Shown here: piece by piece, positions 1 to 10,761 of the stretch
How positions within the stretch are numbered: the first letter of the stretch is position 1
How the letters are laid out: each line of letters opens with the position of its first letter
NCBI GenBank assembly: GCA_037176885.1
Contig: JAWWNJ010000037.1
Span: forward strand, 372,001 to 436,000
Reading direction: 5' to 3'
DNA from: Favolaschia claudopus
Taxonomy: Eukaryota > Basidiomycota > Agaricomycetes > Agaricales > Mycenaceae
Length of the DNA stretch: 64,000 nt
Notes under the pieces: generated by a model
Databases searched by the model: none
What the model was told of the DNA's origin: nothing
The model's input: the letters and a program-made list of their open reading frames with translations, nothing else
Made by a program: the position numbers and the translations under genes

Positions 1-1662
1 GACCGCTTACCGCTCCCCTTTCTGTAAATCTCCCATCCCCTGAGGGCGTATTAGCTCGTGACGAGCGCAAACGACTGCTCCAACGCCCGATGACCGTAGA
101 CCGGTCGTTAGTCGCGTGTCCTTCTGTGAAAGCGCAGCAAACGCAACGCAGGTACTTATCTACAGTAGTATTAGTCCTGGAAGTCAGCATTTGAAAGAGA
201 AGACGCACATCCTTCTCCGGTACCGCATTCCTGAGATGCGCCTTATACCCCTTCTCCTCCTGCATGTATCCCCAACCTGAGGCGAGAGGTGGATCGTCGT
301 GAGCGTTGGCGCGAAGCCGATTTCGCATCCGGAAATTGGCGTCAATTGCAAGTATCAACATGAACAGAAACCTAGCCATCATATAAATGGGAGATGTCGC
401 CAAACGAACGTACAACACTCACTGAAACTGCGGCTCCACGTCTCGCCAACCATCCGGTAAGTTCATCCCCTCCTGTGGACACGCCCAGCAAAGCACAGCG
501 CACTCCCCTCTCGCCGTCGCCCCCACCCCTTGAGCGTCATGCGCTCGCCCAGCTCGCTTGAGGCGCCCCAAGAAGGCGAATTGGCGGCTCATCCGACCAA
601 ACGCCTTATAGCGATCCTAGAGGGATTGATTCAGATAACAAATGACACTAAATTAGAAGGAATCAACTCACCGGAACCGTCTCCACGCCCCACGGGTCGG
701 TCGACTTTTCCATAGTCCGAACGAAGTCGTGGACATTCAGTCCACCCACCACAGTAGTCAAACGAAAAATCTCCAGCGTCGCGAAAGTAGCACATGTCGC
801 AGGATCCACCGTAGTTGCGGGATACCAATCGTTGCGAAGAAGTTGTTCCAAGTTATTTGCACGGTCAGATAGGTCGCAGGCACAGTACCGATAATTGATG
901 TCGTGGATGTGGGGAAAGTCGAGCACTATCATAGTGCGCACAGATGGCGCTGGATGGGGGCATTGGTGACCACCGTGGCCGATCTGGTAGACGAAATCTA
1001 AGGATTGCAGGGTGACGCGCGTCCAATAGGATCCTATCCATTCCTATAAACGATTCAGAGACGTTTTGCGAAGCCTTTCTTGAATTTACTTACCTGCGGA
1101 GTGTGTAGAGGCGTGAGCTGGTGTCTTTCCAAGAGGCATTCCTTGCACTGGATAAAGATTCCACATTGTCGGCACCGAAAGCGTCTACAGCCAGCGGTAA
1201 ACGTCTTCTGGCAACAAGAACACGATTCCGCCTGGTCGCCCAAACCTTCCCTCCTTAGCAGCTCGTCTAGAAAGAATTGAAGCATAGGTCGCCAGCTCTT
1301 CATAGGATCGTCCTCACGATAAATTAGTCAAACTAACCAGAATGTACATATCGCGAAACAAAACTCACCGAGCTCTCATACCTTCTGCGTTTCTCCCCCG
1401 TCTCTGCTGTTTCTTCTCCTGCCGCTGCGTCGTTGTCCGGCATTGGGGTCCAATTTGCCAAATCGTCGAGCTCCGAGGGGAGCAATTTGCGTTTTCTTGG
1501 GCTAACATTGACGGACTTGCGTACCCCTCGACGGCCGTCTTGCGAAGAAAAGAAATCCATATCTTCCGTAGTATCCCCTGCTTTCACTTCATAGTCGACA
1601 TAGGAATTGACGCGCTGAGGACGATTGGCGGCTCGCGCCTGGGAGTGCGTCAGAAAAGACAT
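1..1662 (-). CDS. KDZ transposase, 5' part (KDZ-1 copy 1, cut by window start)
   Basis: This is the amino-terminal part of a KDZ (Kyakuja-Dileera-Zisupton) cut-and-paste transposase. I chose the start at 1662, giving MSFLTHSQARA, followed by a low-complexity N-terminus. The CxC2-like cysteine cluster lies around 1090-1303: paired CxxC motifs, then a CxxC, a conserved His and PLH. Next come the segment ending in GHGGHQCPHP, the QLLRNDWYPATT block, the ECAVLCWACP cysteine motif, DANFRM and GDLQKGER. The rest lies beyond the window start, but the full gene can be read in copy 2 at 37109-40774. At 526-529 this copy has four C's (four G's on the coding strand), which keeps the reading frame open into ECAVLC. 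Copy 2 has five and is frameshifted. Introns are short and canonical. Confidence 0.92.
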
Positions 1663-1902
1663 TGGAGGAGAATGATTTGATTGTTTCTGACCGGTATAGT
1701 AGCCGCCAGTGCCACCACCGGCACGAGCCAAGTAGTTCAGAGCCAGATGAGACGCGAGGAAAGGAGAAGGATGTTTGTTGACGTCAGACGGTATTGACGA
1801 GCAAGTAAAATAATCCCATTTTGGGAAGAACACAATTGGCTAGACATAAGTATTGTAGACATAAGAACTTGTGAACTACATCCTATACTACGCTGACGAC
1901 GT

Positions 1903-3441
1903 TCACTCCATGGGCAAGACACTAGTTCTAGCCCGCTTGATCACCACCGCCCCGTCAAACCCATGGAACGCGTAAGCCTCGCGACGCTCATGCTCGCGAT
2001 GCCTACCGTCAGTGCAGCGACAGAAAACATGTTTCGCCCCGTACATACTCAACATCTACAGTCGGTCAACTTATCAGCGATACATCATCACAGTGAACTC
2101 AGTGCATACCTTGATGACATGGAATGGTTTATCACCAGCCGCCCGCGCCGCCGCCGCCGCCGCCTCGACCGTATCATCTTCCGCAGTCTCCTGCTCCATA
2201 TCATCCACAGTCTCAGTCTCGGTGAAGGGGCGCGGGAAGAATGAGTTGAATCCGAGTCTGGGCAGAACGTTAAGCAGCGAGTAAAAACCGAAACAAGAAG
2301 AACGTACCGAGACCAAACACGCAGAAGATAGCTGGAAGCCGAGGGTGCAGAACGCGACGGTCCGGTGGGCATTGAAGCCTCGCTCGCCGAATTACCAGAC
2401 GCAGCCGCGGAGAAAGCTTCGAAATACAAGTCATTGTCGTCGTCGTCGTCGTCGTCGTCCCACCCAGCTGCGTCGAGGGGCCCGATGTACTCGTCGGGGA
2501 GAGAGAAGACGCGGGGCGGGATGAGAGGCGGTACCTCGTCGTCCGAGTCCCTGAGACAAAGTAGGAGTTAATATCATAAAGTAGAGATCATTAAGAGAAA
2601 TAAGATCTTACACCTCATTGCCAGCTCGTTGATGTTGACCGGGAGCGACTCCTTCGGCAGTCCCTTGAGCTTGCTGGGCAGCTTGCTGGGCGGCGAGCAT
2701 AGCAGCCTCAGCGTGGTCGGCAGCTTGTTGTGCGGCTTGTTCTGCGGCTGCGGCGACCGCTGCCGCCGCTATAGTTGCTTGGGCGGTGGCGAGAACTTGA
2801 GCATTGTACAGATCTTCAAAGTATTGCGTCGCAACATCGTAAGACATGAGGATACGAGCATTGCGCTCTTCACGGTGAGTGCGGGGGCGAGGTTTCGTGC
2901 GGAACTGCTGATGAGAGCGAGCAGCGTAACGCTCGCGGAATCGCCGCACGAGATGGAGTTTCTGGGCTCTAGAGTTATATCAGCAAGTGTTGTAGCCAGA
3001 GAATGACGGGTTGAACGTACGTGGGGAGACCAAAGATCGAGTTGGTCGTGAGCGTCTCGTAACAGAGAGCCTTGCAAACTAAAAGATAAATCGAAACGAT
3101 GATCAGTTGCAAAGACGTTTGTGAAAGAGTATTCACGAACCGACGGGTGGCGCAGCACCGTCTGGGGCGGGCGCAGTATTGGTGTTAGCTTGGGGCGCAT
3201 CCTCAGGCTGTGGCAGCGAGTCGCGGTCGACAAGAGAAGGATCGCCAGGAGAACGCGCAGGAGAGGTTGGAAGGGATGGGGTGCTGGGAAACGCCTCAGC
3301 GCGACGGGTTTGGGTGGGTGAAGTGGACATGGAAGAGGGGGGGAAAGTGTCGAGGTGTGTCGCCTCTTCCAGGGCCTCTTTTAGTTCGGAGTCGTACCAA
3401 AATGGGACGTCGATAGGCGAGTTGAGCTGGTTCGTCATCAT
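1903..3441 (-). CDS. Hypothetical multi-exon protein of KDZ-1 (copy 1)
   Basis: I do not recognise the family. It is transcribed in the same direction as the KDZ transposase. Read in the copy at 35330-36868, the exons start with MMTNQLNSP, then a Ser/Pro-rich stretch, a basic segment (RRFRERYAARSH), a long Ala/Gln-rich stretch likely to be helical, an acidic run of eight Asp, another Ala run, and a compact C-terminus with CRC and HREHERRE ending at 1903. Splice sites at each junction are canonical and keep the frame, which argues that it is a real gene. Both copies encode the same protein. The function is unknown. Its position between transposase and dioxygenase suggests element cargo or an accessory mobility protein, which is inference only. 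Confidence 0.6.
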
Positions 3442-3698
3442 TAACCAGATAATGATGCCGAACGACTTCAGATCTGGATCTTCAAATCTTTAGAAAGTTC
3501 GAAACAAATGGTTTACGGAGATACTTACCGTTTCCCGGTAACGCGCGCCACGCCAACATCAAGTCCCTCCAATTCAAAGTCTCGGAAGAGACTCGCGACA
3601 ATAAAACACCCGGTCATCCCTCCTCGTCCTCCCCCATTCCCTCTCCACTCATTCCTGCTCTCCACTCGTTCCTCCTCTCCACTCGTTCCTCCTCTCCC

Positions 3699-5435
3699 AT
3701 GCGCCGGATCATCAACCCCGACCGCGTTTTTCCCCGCCCACCTCGCAAGGATGGGGCTCGAATTCCACCATTCGAAGTGCAAGGCCTGGACAGATCACTG
3801 GACTTGGAACCTCACCTTGATTTCGACTTGAAGGAACGACTTCAGCATGCGCTTGCGCGCGGCGACCCTTCTCTCCCCTACCCTGGCTATCCTCTGCCTG
3901 AAGAGCGTGCCCCACCGCCTCGAGCAGGATACGCGGATGCACAGGTGCAAACGGAATCCACCGTCACTCGCGTCGTCACTCAACATGCACTGCAGCGCAC
4001 GAAGGCCGTTCTCGCTGCTGAACGTGCCTACCGACACCGCATCTTGTGGTCCTCTGCAATGACTGTGAGGTATGGCGACGTCATCCGCCCCTTCAACCCA
4101 CGCTCTCTGATTCGCGTGATGGACGGCGAGGCGTTCGACCCGAGTCTCATCGAAGACCGTGACTACGCTCTCAGCGAGGTGACGGGGAGTAACTCCATTT
4201 TCCGCTTCCGCCTGATTCCCTGGACCGGCGGGTAAGTCAAACCACTCTGTTTTAAGCCTTTATACACAACATCTTACCGTTCCAATAGAAAATCGAGGGT
4301 TGTGGTCTCTCAGCGCCGAGTTGTTCTTGTCCTCGGTGGCCGCCCAGTCAATCGCGAATGGGATCGCGATGTGGTCAATCCGACGGTGAAGGATTGTACT
4401 CAAGTCGCCCAAGATTATCGAGGCCGACACCCAGAAGCTGGCTACCCTGTTTTGTCGGGGGGTGTTGGTGAGCATTTCAATCGTTCGCCAGAGCCGGTGT
4501 GTATTCTGCTTTTGAAGACAATGCAAACAGCGCTGATAGAGTATTTCTAGCCCGCAGGACCGCAACCGGGTCGTGTTCTTGATTGTCTTGCGTTGTTCGC
4601 GCTGCTTGGAACGGTCGCCATGTGCGAGCTGCTGGGCTTTGCGAATGGTGAGTTGTGGCTGTGCTAATCGGATCATCGGATTAATCGGCTTTACCTTTCA
4701 GGCATGTTTCGACTTTATTGCAGAGTGGCCTACACCGCCATAGAATATCAAAAATCTTCCTTCACCTTCGTCAAATCCGACGCACAGTATCCCTGCCCTG
4801 CCAGCATCTTCTCCGCCGTCACCGTCGAACTCGGCGGCCCACATTGTCGTACAGATTGGCGTGGAGACGTGCCACCATACCAACCTGACAGCTGGGCGAT
4901 CCTCACGGCCATTGGCGACTATAGGTATACTCGAGGCGGACATGCCATCTTCTGGGAGTTCGGTATAGTCGTGCAGTTCCCTCCTGGAGCGTGCATTCTG
5001 CTCCCCCCCGGTCTCGTTCATTATTCATTTGTCGAAGTCCCCGACCACCATCATCGATACTCGGTCCTTCAGTGGGCCGGCTCTGGGATAGATCGTTTTT
5101 TGCACAACCGCGACGCGACCGACACCGACTTCGCAAAGACTGCGACGGAGGCTGACCATGACGAACGCGAGGCGCGTCGGTGCCGTGACCATCGTACTGC
5201 CATCGACTTCTTCCCTCGTCCAGACCAACTTGCGGAAGATTGGCAGCGGTTTTCGTATCTGGTTGGTCCTAACCCACCCCCAGGGCCCGCGCTGCAGCTT
5301 CCCATTCCCAACGCGACGCCCACTGCCGCTGCCGCTGCTCCCGTTCCCACTCTCTCTGCCGATATAACTGCCTCGCCCGCCTCGCCCGCTCCACCGCCAA
5401 ACGAGTCCGGTGCGGCAAACGAGTCCGCTGCATAG
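3699..5435 (+). CDS. TET/JBP-like 2OG-Fe(II) dioxygenase family protein (KDZ-1 copy 1, uninterrupted)
   Basis: Four exons: 3699-4231, about 4289-4471, about 4558-4647 and 4702-5435. The third acceptor is at a CAG directly before GACCGCAACC. The second exon carries VVLVLGGRPVNREW, like the VVFVGGPDDPEW segment of the intact relative at 42144-43932. The last exon carries the double-stranded beta-helix core: WAILTAIGDY, RGGHAIFWEFG, VVQFPPGACILLPPG, then a His (LVHYS) and an Arg (HRYSVLQW). The usual iron-binding H-x-D is not there. The aligned stretch reads CRTDWRGD, with Arg in place of His, so activity is doubtful. Family members oxidise 5-methylcytosine, and their coupling to KDZ transposons in mushrooms has been reported. 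The C-terminal 70 residues are Ala/Pro-rich. In copy 2 this gene is split by element C at the end of exon 3. Confidence 0.75.
4640..4646 (+). other. Empty target site of element C
   Basis: The 7-mer TGCGAAT occurs here once, one base before the GT donor of the third dioxygenase intron. In copy 2 the same 7-mer flanks element C, but the two duplicates are now 20 kb apart (34125-34131 and 54078-54084). Confidence 0.9.
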
Positions 5436-5686
5436 ATGCCGTCTCTTTTATCATTCATTCCTCCCTTGCGCTACGTACCTACGGCCATTCTCTTACAACG
5501 CGTCACTTAATACTTATCGTCTTCGTACTTACGGTCATTTTCCTATTTCTTACAACGTGCTTTTTTGTACCCTTCGAGTACCGACAGGGTTTTTTATACG
5601 GTGTTCAGAAGAAAATACAATCGTTTGACTCCTACTATTTGCGTGCAATGATACAATTGATAAGAAGAATCCAAGAATCCAACAAG

Positions 5687-6322
5687 TCAGCGAATGAATG
5701 AGAAATTGCCGGGGCGGTAATATTCAGCTCGAGTGTGTATATCCCTTTCCTCTGAATCATCCCGACACCCTGGACGTTGTGTGGCATCATCTTCCTCCCA
5801 TTCCTCCCAACTAGCGTCTTCATCGGGAGATCTTGGGCGTCGGCGCGGAGCACAAGGTGGGGCTCGGTTGGAGGGCAAGGGGTGAAGAGATTTGGATTTA
5901 GCAAAAGATTTGAGAGCGGCGGCCGTGACAGCTCGCCGCGTACGTCTTAAAGTGGAGAGTTCGTTGAGACTCAATTTCGAGAACTTGATGACAATTATCC
6001 ACTCACTCGACGTAATTGCGGCGGTATTGTGCCGCCTTGACTGCGTGCTCTAATTGGACGTCTGCGGGGGCGCGGCGGAGCTTTTCCCGCCTCCTAATGG
6101 GTGGCGCATTAGCAGAAGAGGATAAAGGTAAAAGTACTTACGCGCGCATGCGAGCTCTAGCCTTCTCGTTAACAGCTGCCCTATGTCTTTCCCGTTCGAC
6201 GTTGGTAAGTCTGAAAACATACCTCAAGTAATACCTATTCACCTCTGTCTATATTCCCAAGCTGCCTGCGCCCGTCTTTCGAGAATCTGTTCCTTCGTTA
6301 GTTTGGATTTGGGGCGTGCCAT
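5687..6322 (-). CDS. Small basic Arg/Lys-rich protein of KDZ-1 (copy 1)
   Basis: Four exons are read from the ATG at 6322 (MARPKSKLTKEQ). Splicing joins YRQR to LTNVERERHRAA, then RARMRA to RREKLRRAP, then AAQYRRNYVE to RTRRAVTAA. The product is about 165 residues, strongly basic in the first half and acidic with a WEEWEEDD stretch near the end. Basic proteins with this kind of repeated Y..R/RARMR pattern are common, uncharacterised and often transposon-linked in Agaricomycetes. A relative with the same layout is at 45715-46727. A nucleic-acid-binding role is a guess from charge. It is convergent with the dioxygenase gene, with 251 bp between stops. Confidence 0.65.
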
Positions 6323-7133
6323 GGTGGCAGGTGGAGGTTTAGCGAGTGGCGGTGCCTCTTACGGACAATGGGACTTGTACGTCGTAGAGAGCGAACAACT
6401 GGGAGAAAGCGACACGAACTAGTCTGTATTATGTTAGAGATTGGTATTGAATAGAGGATTGTGAAATGCTCACCGTGAAGAGGAGGGCGACAGACGAGAA
6501 GATCGTTTTTATGTCGACTTTTTCATGGCGATGAGAAGCAATGCCAGTACTTGAGGTTTTGTAGGAAAGGAAGCGAGAGATAATGTTGGAGAGGATATAG
6601 AAGTTATGTTGTATGTATTTCGACGCATTTGAAAGTTGGTTGGCATTATCGGAATGGACGAAGTGGAAGATAATGAAGTCGGTACTTGTTACCACACTCT
6701 CGCACTAGGATAATTAGTGTAAGTTCTGAGTTCGTCATCGTTTACGCCGTTGAGGTCTTACAGAGTGTTTGAAGAGCTGATTCTTGTTCATGTCGTTAGA
6801 TATCGATCCCCATACCTATTCAGCGCTGTTGTTGGCCGCCTAGAGTTATTGAGGAGGTCGAGAGGTCGTCGTCGTTCGTTGTGTGACTGGTGTGATTAAG
6901 TGACATGAAGCCGGTCTTGCCGCTACGGCCGTACCGCAACAACTCGGCGTCTGTTCCGTTCGGAGTTTTTCAGTGAACGGCCAGCGAACGGCTGATGACA
7001 GGCGACACGGAACAGAGTTCTCTAATTCACCACTCAATGCAATTGTCTTCAAAGAATCCCGCGCAGGTACATTGAAGAACAGTAGTAGTCCAGACAAGAA
7101 GAATATTCATTTGTAGTTCAAATAAAACAAAGA
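6323..7133. other. Intergenic stretch of KDZ-1
   Basis: No convincing gene. Two open frames on the minus strand (6429-6695 and 6846-7097) have no recognisable motif and no splice continuity. The stretch probably holds the upstream region of the small basic gene and the 3' region of the viroplasmin-like gene. Confidence 0.5.
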
Positions 7134-8308
7134 TTACAGGGCGCGGGAACGAGGAATACGACGAATGAAGTCAGTGTTTTGTCCGTGCTCGTAAGCGGCG
7201 TTGGCAGCCTCAAGAGTATCAAATGAGGCGTACAGACCGCCCGGAACAGCGGTCACATTAAGACTGCACTCCAAGTGGGAGCGATATACCCCGGGGTTAA
7301 CACCCCGGCAGACGACATACCAACGATCCTGTGCGCCGAAGGCGAGGGGGCTGTTTTCCAGCGAGGCCGGTGGAATTTCGGCAGCCCCAGCGGGCGGTGT
7401 GCTGTCGGCAGTCCAGCCCTTGGATCTGGCGTACTCGAGGGCGGCATGGGCGGAGTCGACGGTAGGAAACCCGCAATGTATTGCCACGCCGTGGCCTTTG
7501 ATGAGGGGCTCGACTTCACTCCACTGCGTGAAAACTCCCACCTCCCCACCGAAGAAGATGACATAGGCTGCTCGCTTCTGTCTGCGGCGGGGCGTACCCG
7601 CGATGTTTCGCGCTCTGGCGCCGGGAGTGTTCATAGTTAAAGCCCCGGCCCTGAACCAGGAGATGACAACGCCGTTGAATTCGGGAGAACGCACTTCATA
7701 AGCGCGAGCGGGAGTTGGGCACGGAGGTGTGACTGGGCGGGGATTGGCCGGGAGCGCGGGAGACGGGGGAGGCGACGGTGATGCTGGAGGCGAGGGAGAC
7801 GCTGGAGGCGAGGGAGACGCTGGAGGGGAGGGAGACGCTGGAGGCGAGGCGTCGGTGTCAGAAATTTCCAGATCTAATAAATAAGTGAATGATTAGTGCG
7901 CAGGTCAACGATCGATGGCGATAGCGGCTTACCTGAAATATTGTAAACTGAGACGTCCTCCCCGGTCTCGGTATCAGAATCCGACTCAGATGATGAAGAG
8001 TCCGTGAGGGAGGACTCGGTAGAGAGATCAGTAGATTCAGAGGGCGGCGGGGCTTCGACTTCAGCGGGCGGCGGGGCTTCAACTTCAGTGGGCGGCGGCG
8101 CCAGCGCCTCAAATTCAGAGGGAGTCGTCATGAGCCGCTCCATTAGCTTGAGCAGCATAGGGGGAAGTTGGGCGGTGAGAGAACGAAATCCGAGTCGATT
8201 AATGAGTTCATCGATTTGCCTATCATTTAGACCTTCGGTGAGACGATCCAGCTCGCCAAAACTGAGGGCGCGCGGGAGGTTGGCAGAGGTGGATGGAGGG
8301 AAAGACAT
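7134..8308 (-). CDS. Protein with two RNase H1 N-terminal/viroplasmin-like domains (KDZ-1 copy 1)
   Basis: Two exons, 8308-7933 and 7873-7134, joined by a canonical intron, give 371 residues from MSFPPSTSA. The first third is a predicted helical segment followed by acidic Ser/Glu/Asp-rich sequence. A PSPPAS repeat (residues about 135-165) leads into the C-terminal half. Domain 1 (about 229-279) reads YVIFFGGEVGVFTQW, then GFPTVDSAHAALEYA. Domain 2 (about 309-358) reads WYVVCRGVNPGVYRS, then SFDTLEAANAAYE. Both match the pattern of the small domain at the N-terminus of RNase HI and in caulimovirus inclusion-body protein, which binds RNA:DNA hybrids or dsRNA in characterised members. No RNase H catalytic domain follows. 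Such stand-alone domains are widespread in mushroom genomes and do not indicate a virus here. Confidence 0.75.
7784..7855 (+). repeat. 18-bp in-frame tandem repeat, four units
   Basis: Units CTGGAGGCGAGGGAGACG begin at 7784, 7802, 7820 and 7838, the last two diverged. On the coding (minus) strand they encode PSPPAS repeats in the linker before the first viroplasmin-like domain. The same array is in the other copy at 57222-57293. Confidence 0.85.
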
Positions 8309-9855
8309 GCTAGAGAAGTGCGGCGGGAGAATGAGTTGAGGGAGGAGGGAAACTGACGGGAGGACGACAAGATAGTGGCTTGGTGCTGGGAAACGAACCA
8401 AATCAGAAGCCGGTTCGCTTTGGTTCGACGGCGCCGGGCGTTCGTATTCGGGTTTTCCGGCAGAGCAAAGAAAAACGAGGCATAATCATGAGACGATCGT
8501 TGGACGATCGACAACTGCAGACGACGGGCCGGACCATGTTGCATGGCAATGCCTTGTTGCATTCAGAGTCGCTTCTGAGTTCATCTGTCAATACACAGTT
8601 CGTGGTCAGAAACCGTCGCGGAAGAATGTCCAAATGAGGGTTTTCGTTTGTTGTGGAGGGTAAGGCGTGCTTCCCGACGGTGTTGGAGGTGGATTCGAGA
8701 ACCCTCAAGGACGGCGTCGGAGTTCATGTGTCAATACACAGTTCGTGGCCGGAAAAAACATTTCCGGAAGGATGAGTACGTATAGGCACGGATAGGTACG
8801 GATCCAGAAAGGTGGTGATGGAAGCACCCTACGCGACGGCGTTTTCGGTGGATTGAGGACCGTTTAGGCAAGCAAATACAGCTATGGAGAAGTTGTGGAG
8901 ACATTGTTCTGTCACAATGTCCGCCGAAAGGGTGATATTGCAGCAAGCGAAGGTTCTAGGGCAGTCGAGGCCATTCCCAGCAGATTGGCGACCAGTGTTG
9001 AGGGCGAGGTGCTTATCCGAGTTCATGTGCTGATATACAGTTCGTGGTACGAAACCGTCGGGGAAAAAGCTTGGCAAATGAAAAGAGTAGCAAAAAGTCG
9101 GCCCGTTGGCCATGAGTGCCAGGCAGAATGAGTTGAAGCTGTCTTGCGAGGTCAGACGACTTGACGAAAGGTGGAGGAAACATATAATCGTACCAATAAA
9201 GCTCCGTTCCAGTTCCATGGAACTTGGAAGGATCGACGAGCAGATTGATAGATCGGAGTGGCACAGCCAGCGTGATAGAAGTGTGACGGAAGCAAGCGGA
9301 AGCACCCTGATAATTTGCTTGGACACGCGGGGATGCGCTTCCGTGTTTCTGCGACAGTGCGATTTGCATGAATAAATGAACACGCTGGCGGCTTCAATTG
9401 TCAAGCAGAATGTTGGGAATTGGTCTTGTTAAGGAAAAGGAAAGCGCTGAACGCGCTCATGAGAGCTCGAGCCGCTAAGTTTCCTCCGCAGAATCCCGGT
9501 CCGCGAATATTGATGCGAGATACGCATCGTGCTTGAAAGGAAGGCCGTGTAAGAACCTAAACGGGGTTGGATTTGTCGTCATGGGAAAGTGGGAATTGAA
9601 TCCGAGAGCCGCGAGCCCGACAGTATCGCAGGAAATCGCCGAAGAGATTTTTGGGGAGGGAAAGAGTTTTGCGGGGTGGGTAATTGACCATTCAAGCAGA
9701 AAAAAAGGGAGGCGGGGGGCACAAGAGTCATTGTTTCGTGTACGGAGCAAAGAGTAACTAAGTAATTTTAATCCACCGCCAAAGAGATGAAGGCGCTGCG
9801 TCAAGGGAGTATTAGTATCGGCGGGAGACAGAGAAAAAAAGAAACGGACCTGGAT
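8309..9855. other. Non-coding stretch of KDZ-1 with three dispersed 27-bp repeats
   Basis: No gene I can support. A 27-bp repeat beginning GTTCATGTGTCAATACACAG occurs at 8579-8605, 8722-8748 and 9021-9047. The first two differ at one base and the third at four. The downstream dozen bases are also related (GAAACCGTCG in the first and third). A 191-codon open frame at 8829-9404 (-) overlaps the third repeat and has no recognisable motif. The repeats lie in the gap between the two viroplasmin-like genes, which run in the same direction. Confidence 0.55.
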
Positions 9856-10470
9856 TTACACGACTTGGACGATACCCCACTGGAGGGCGGAGTTGAAGGC
9901 TTCCAGGGCGAGGTCTTGAGAATTGTAGACCTTGCGCACTCCTGCGACGCCGCTGATGGCAACGTCCGAGAGGGCACTGATGAAGGGAGGTTAGAAATAT
10001 GACAATACGAAGAACAAAAAAACCTACTACTGGTCGACAACGCCGACAAACCGTCCACGGGTGATCACATACCACTCAGGAACAGGAGTGGTCTCCGGAA
10101 CAGGGCCAAGGGACTGGGTGGGGACGGTGATGAATATCTCGTTGGCGGTGTACGGGCCCTCCGTGCGGAGGTGCTGAATCAGAGCGGCTGGGAGGCCGGC
10201 ACCGGGTCGAGGCGTTTCCTTCTCCTTGGGGGCGGGAGGCTCCTTGTGTTCCTTGGCCTTGGGAGCAGCGGCGGGGGCAGCGGCAGGGGCGGGAGCAACG
10301 GCGGGAGCAGCGACGACCGGAACGTACATGACGACTGAAATCGATGAGTTTGGGAGGGCAAGTAATGGGTAATGAGACTACGTACCGACGCTGGGGAGCG
10401 CGACGACGGGCATGGCGACCATAGGAAGCATGGAGGACACTGCTGGGAAGGCGGGGAGCTGGTAGGACAT
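9856..10470 (-). CDS. Protein with one RNase H1 N-terminal/viroplasmin-like domain (KDZ-1 copy 1)
   Basis: Three exons (10470-10386, 10334-10031, 9976-9856) sum to exactly 170 codons, 169 residues from MSYQLPAFPAVSS. After an Ala/Pro/Val-rich region (VAPAPAAAPAAAPKAK) and a short charged stretch comes EWYVITRGRFVGVVDH, then ALSDVAISGVAGVRKVY and DLALEAFNSALQWG. This is the complete small beta-alpha domain seen twice in the neighbouring gene. Known domains of this kind bind RNA:DNA hybrids, and the role here is not known. It is divergent from the Lys/Glu-rich gene starting 292 bp away, so a shared promoter region at 10471-10761 is likely. Confidence 0.72.
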
Positions 10471-10761
10471 GGTGGGAGTTGGAAAGAGGCGACGAGTCTT
10501 TTGAGTTGTTTGGTTGAGGGGATTTATGCAGAATCGGAGATCATCAAAAGCTGAATTGGGCCTGATTTGGAGGAGAGGCCGTAGCGCAGGCGGGGATATT
10601 CAAAGGCGGCGCTGACTTGTCACATTCGCACTCGTCGTGAAAGAGTACTTCAGCAAAAAATCGCTTAAATTTGCGCCTCAAGCTAAAACAAACCAGTAAG
10701 ATTTCAAGTGCTCAAGCACAGCGGCTCGTATCTTACCACCGAGTCGTTTACACAGGCAGAC

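Noticed and set aside
7134..8308. Possible endogenous caulimovirus-type sequence because of viroplasmin-like domains
   Set aside because: Only the small domain is shared. There is no reverse transcriptase, coat or movement protein, and the same domain occurs in cellular RNase HI and widely in fungi.
8829..9404. 191-codon open frame on the minus strand between the viroplasmin-like genes
   Set aside because: It overlaps a dispersed DNA repeat and has no recognisable motif. One of the few copy differences changes an amino acid in it, giving no sign of constraint.
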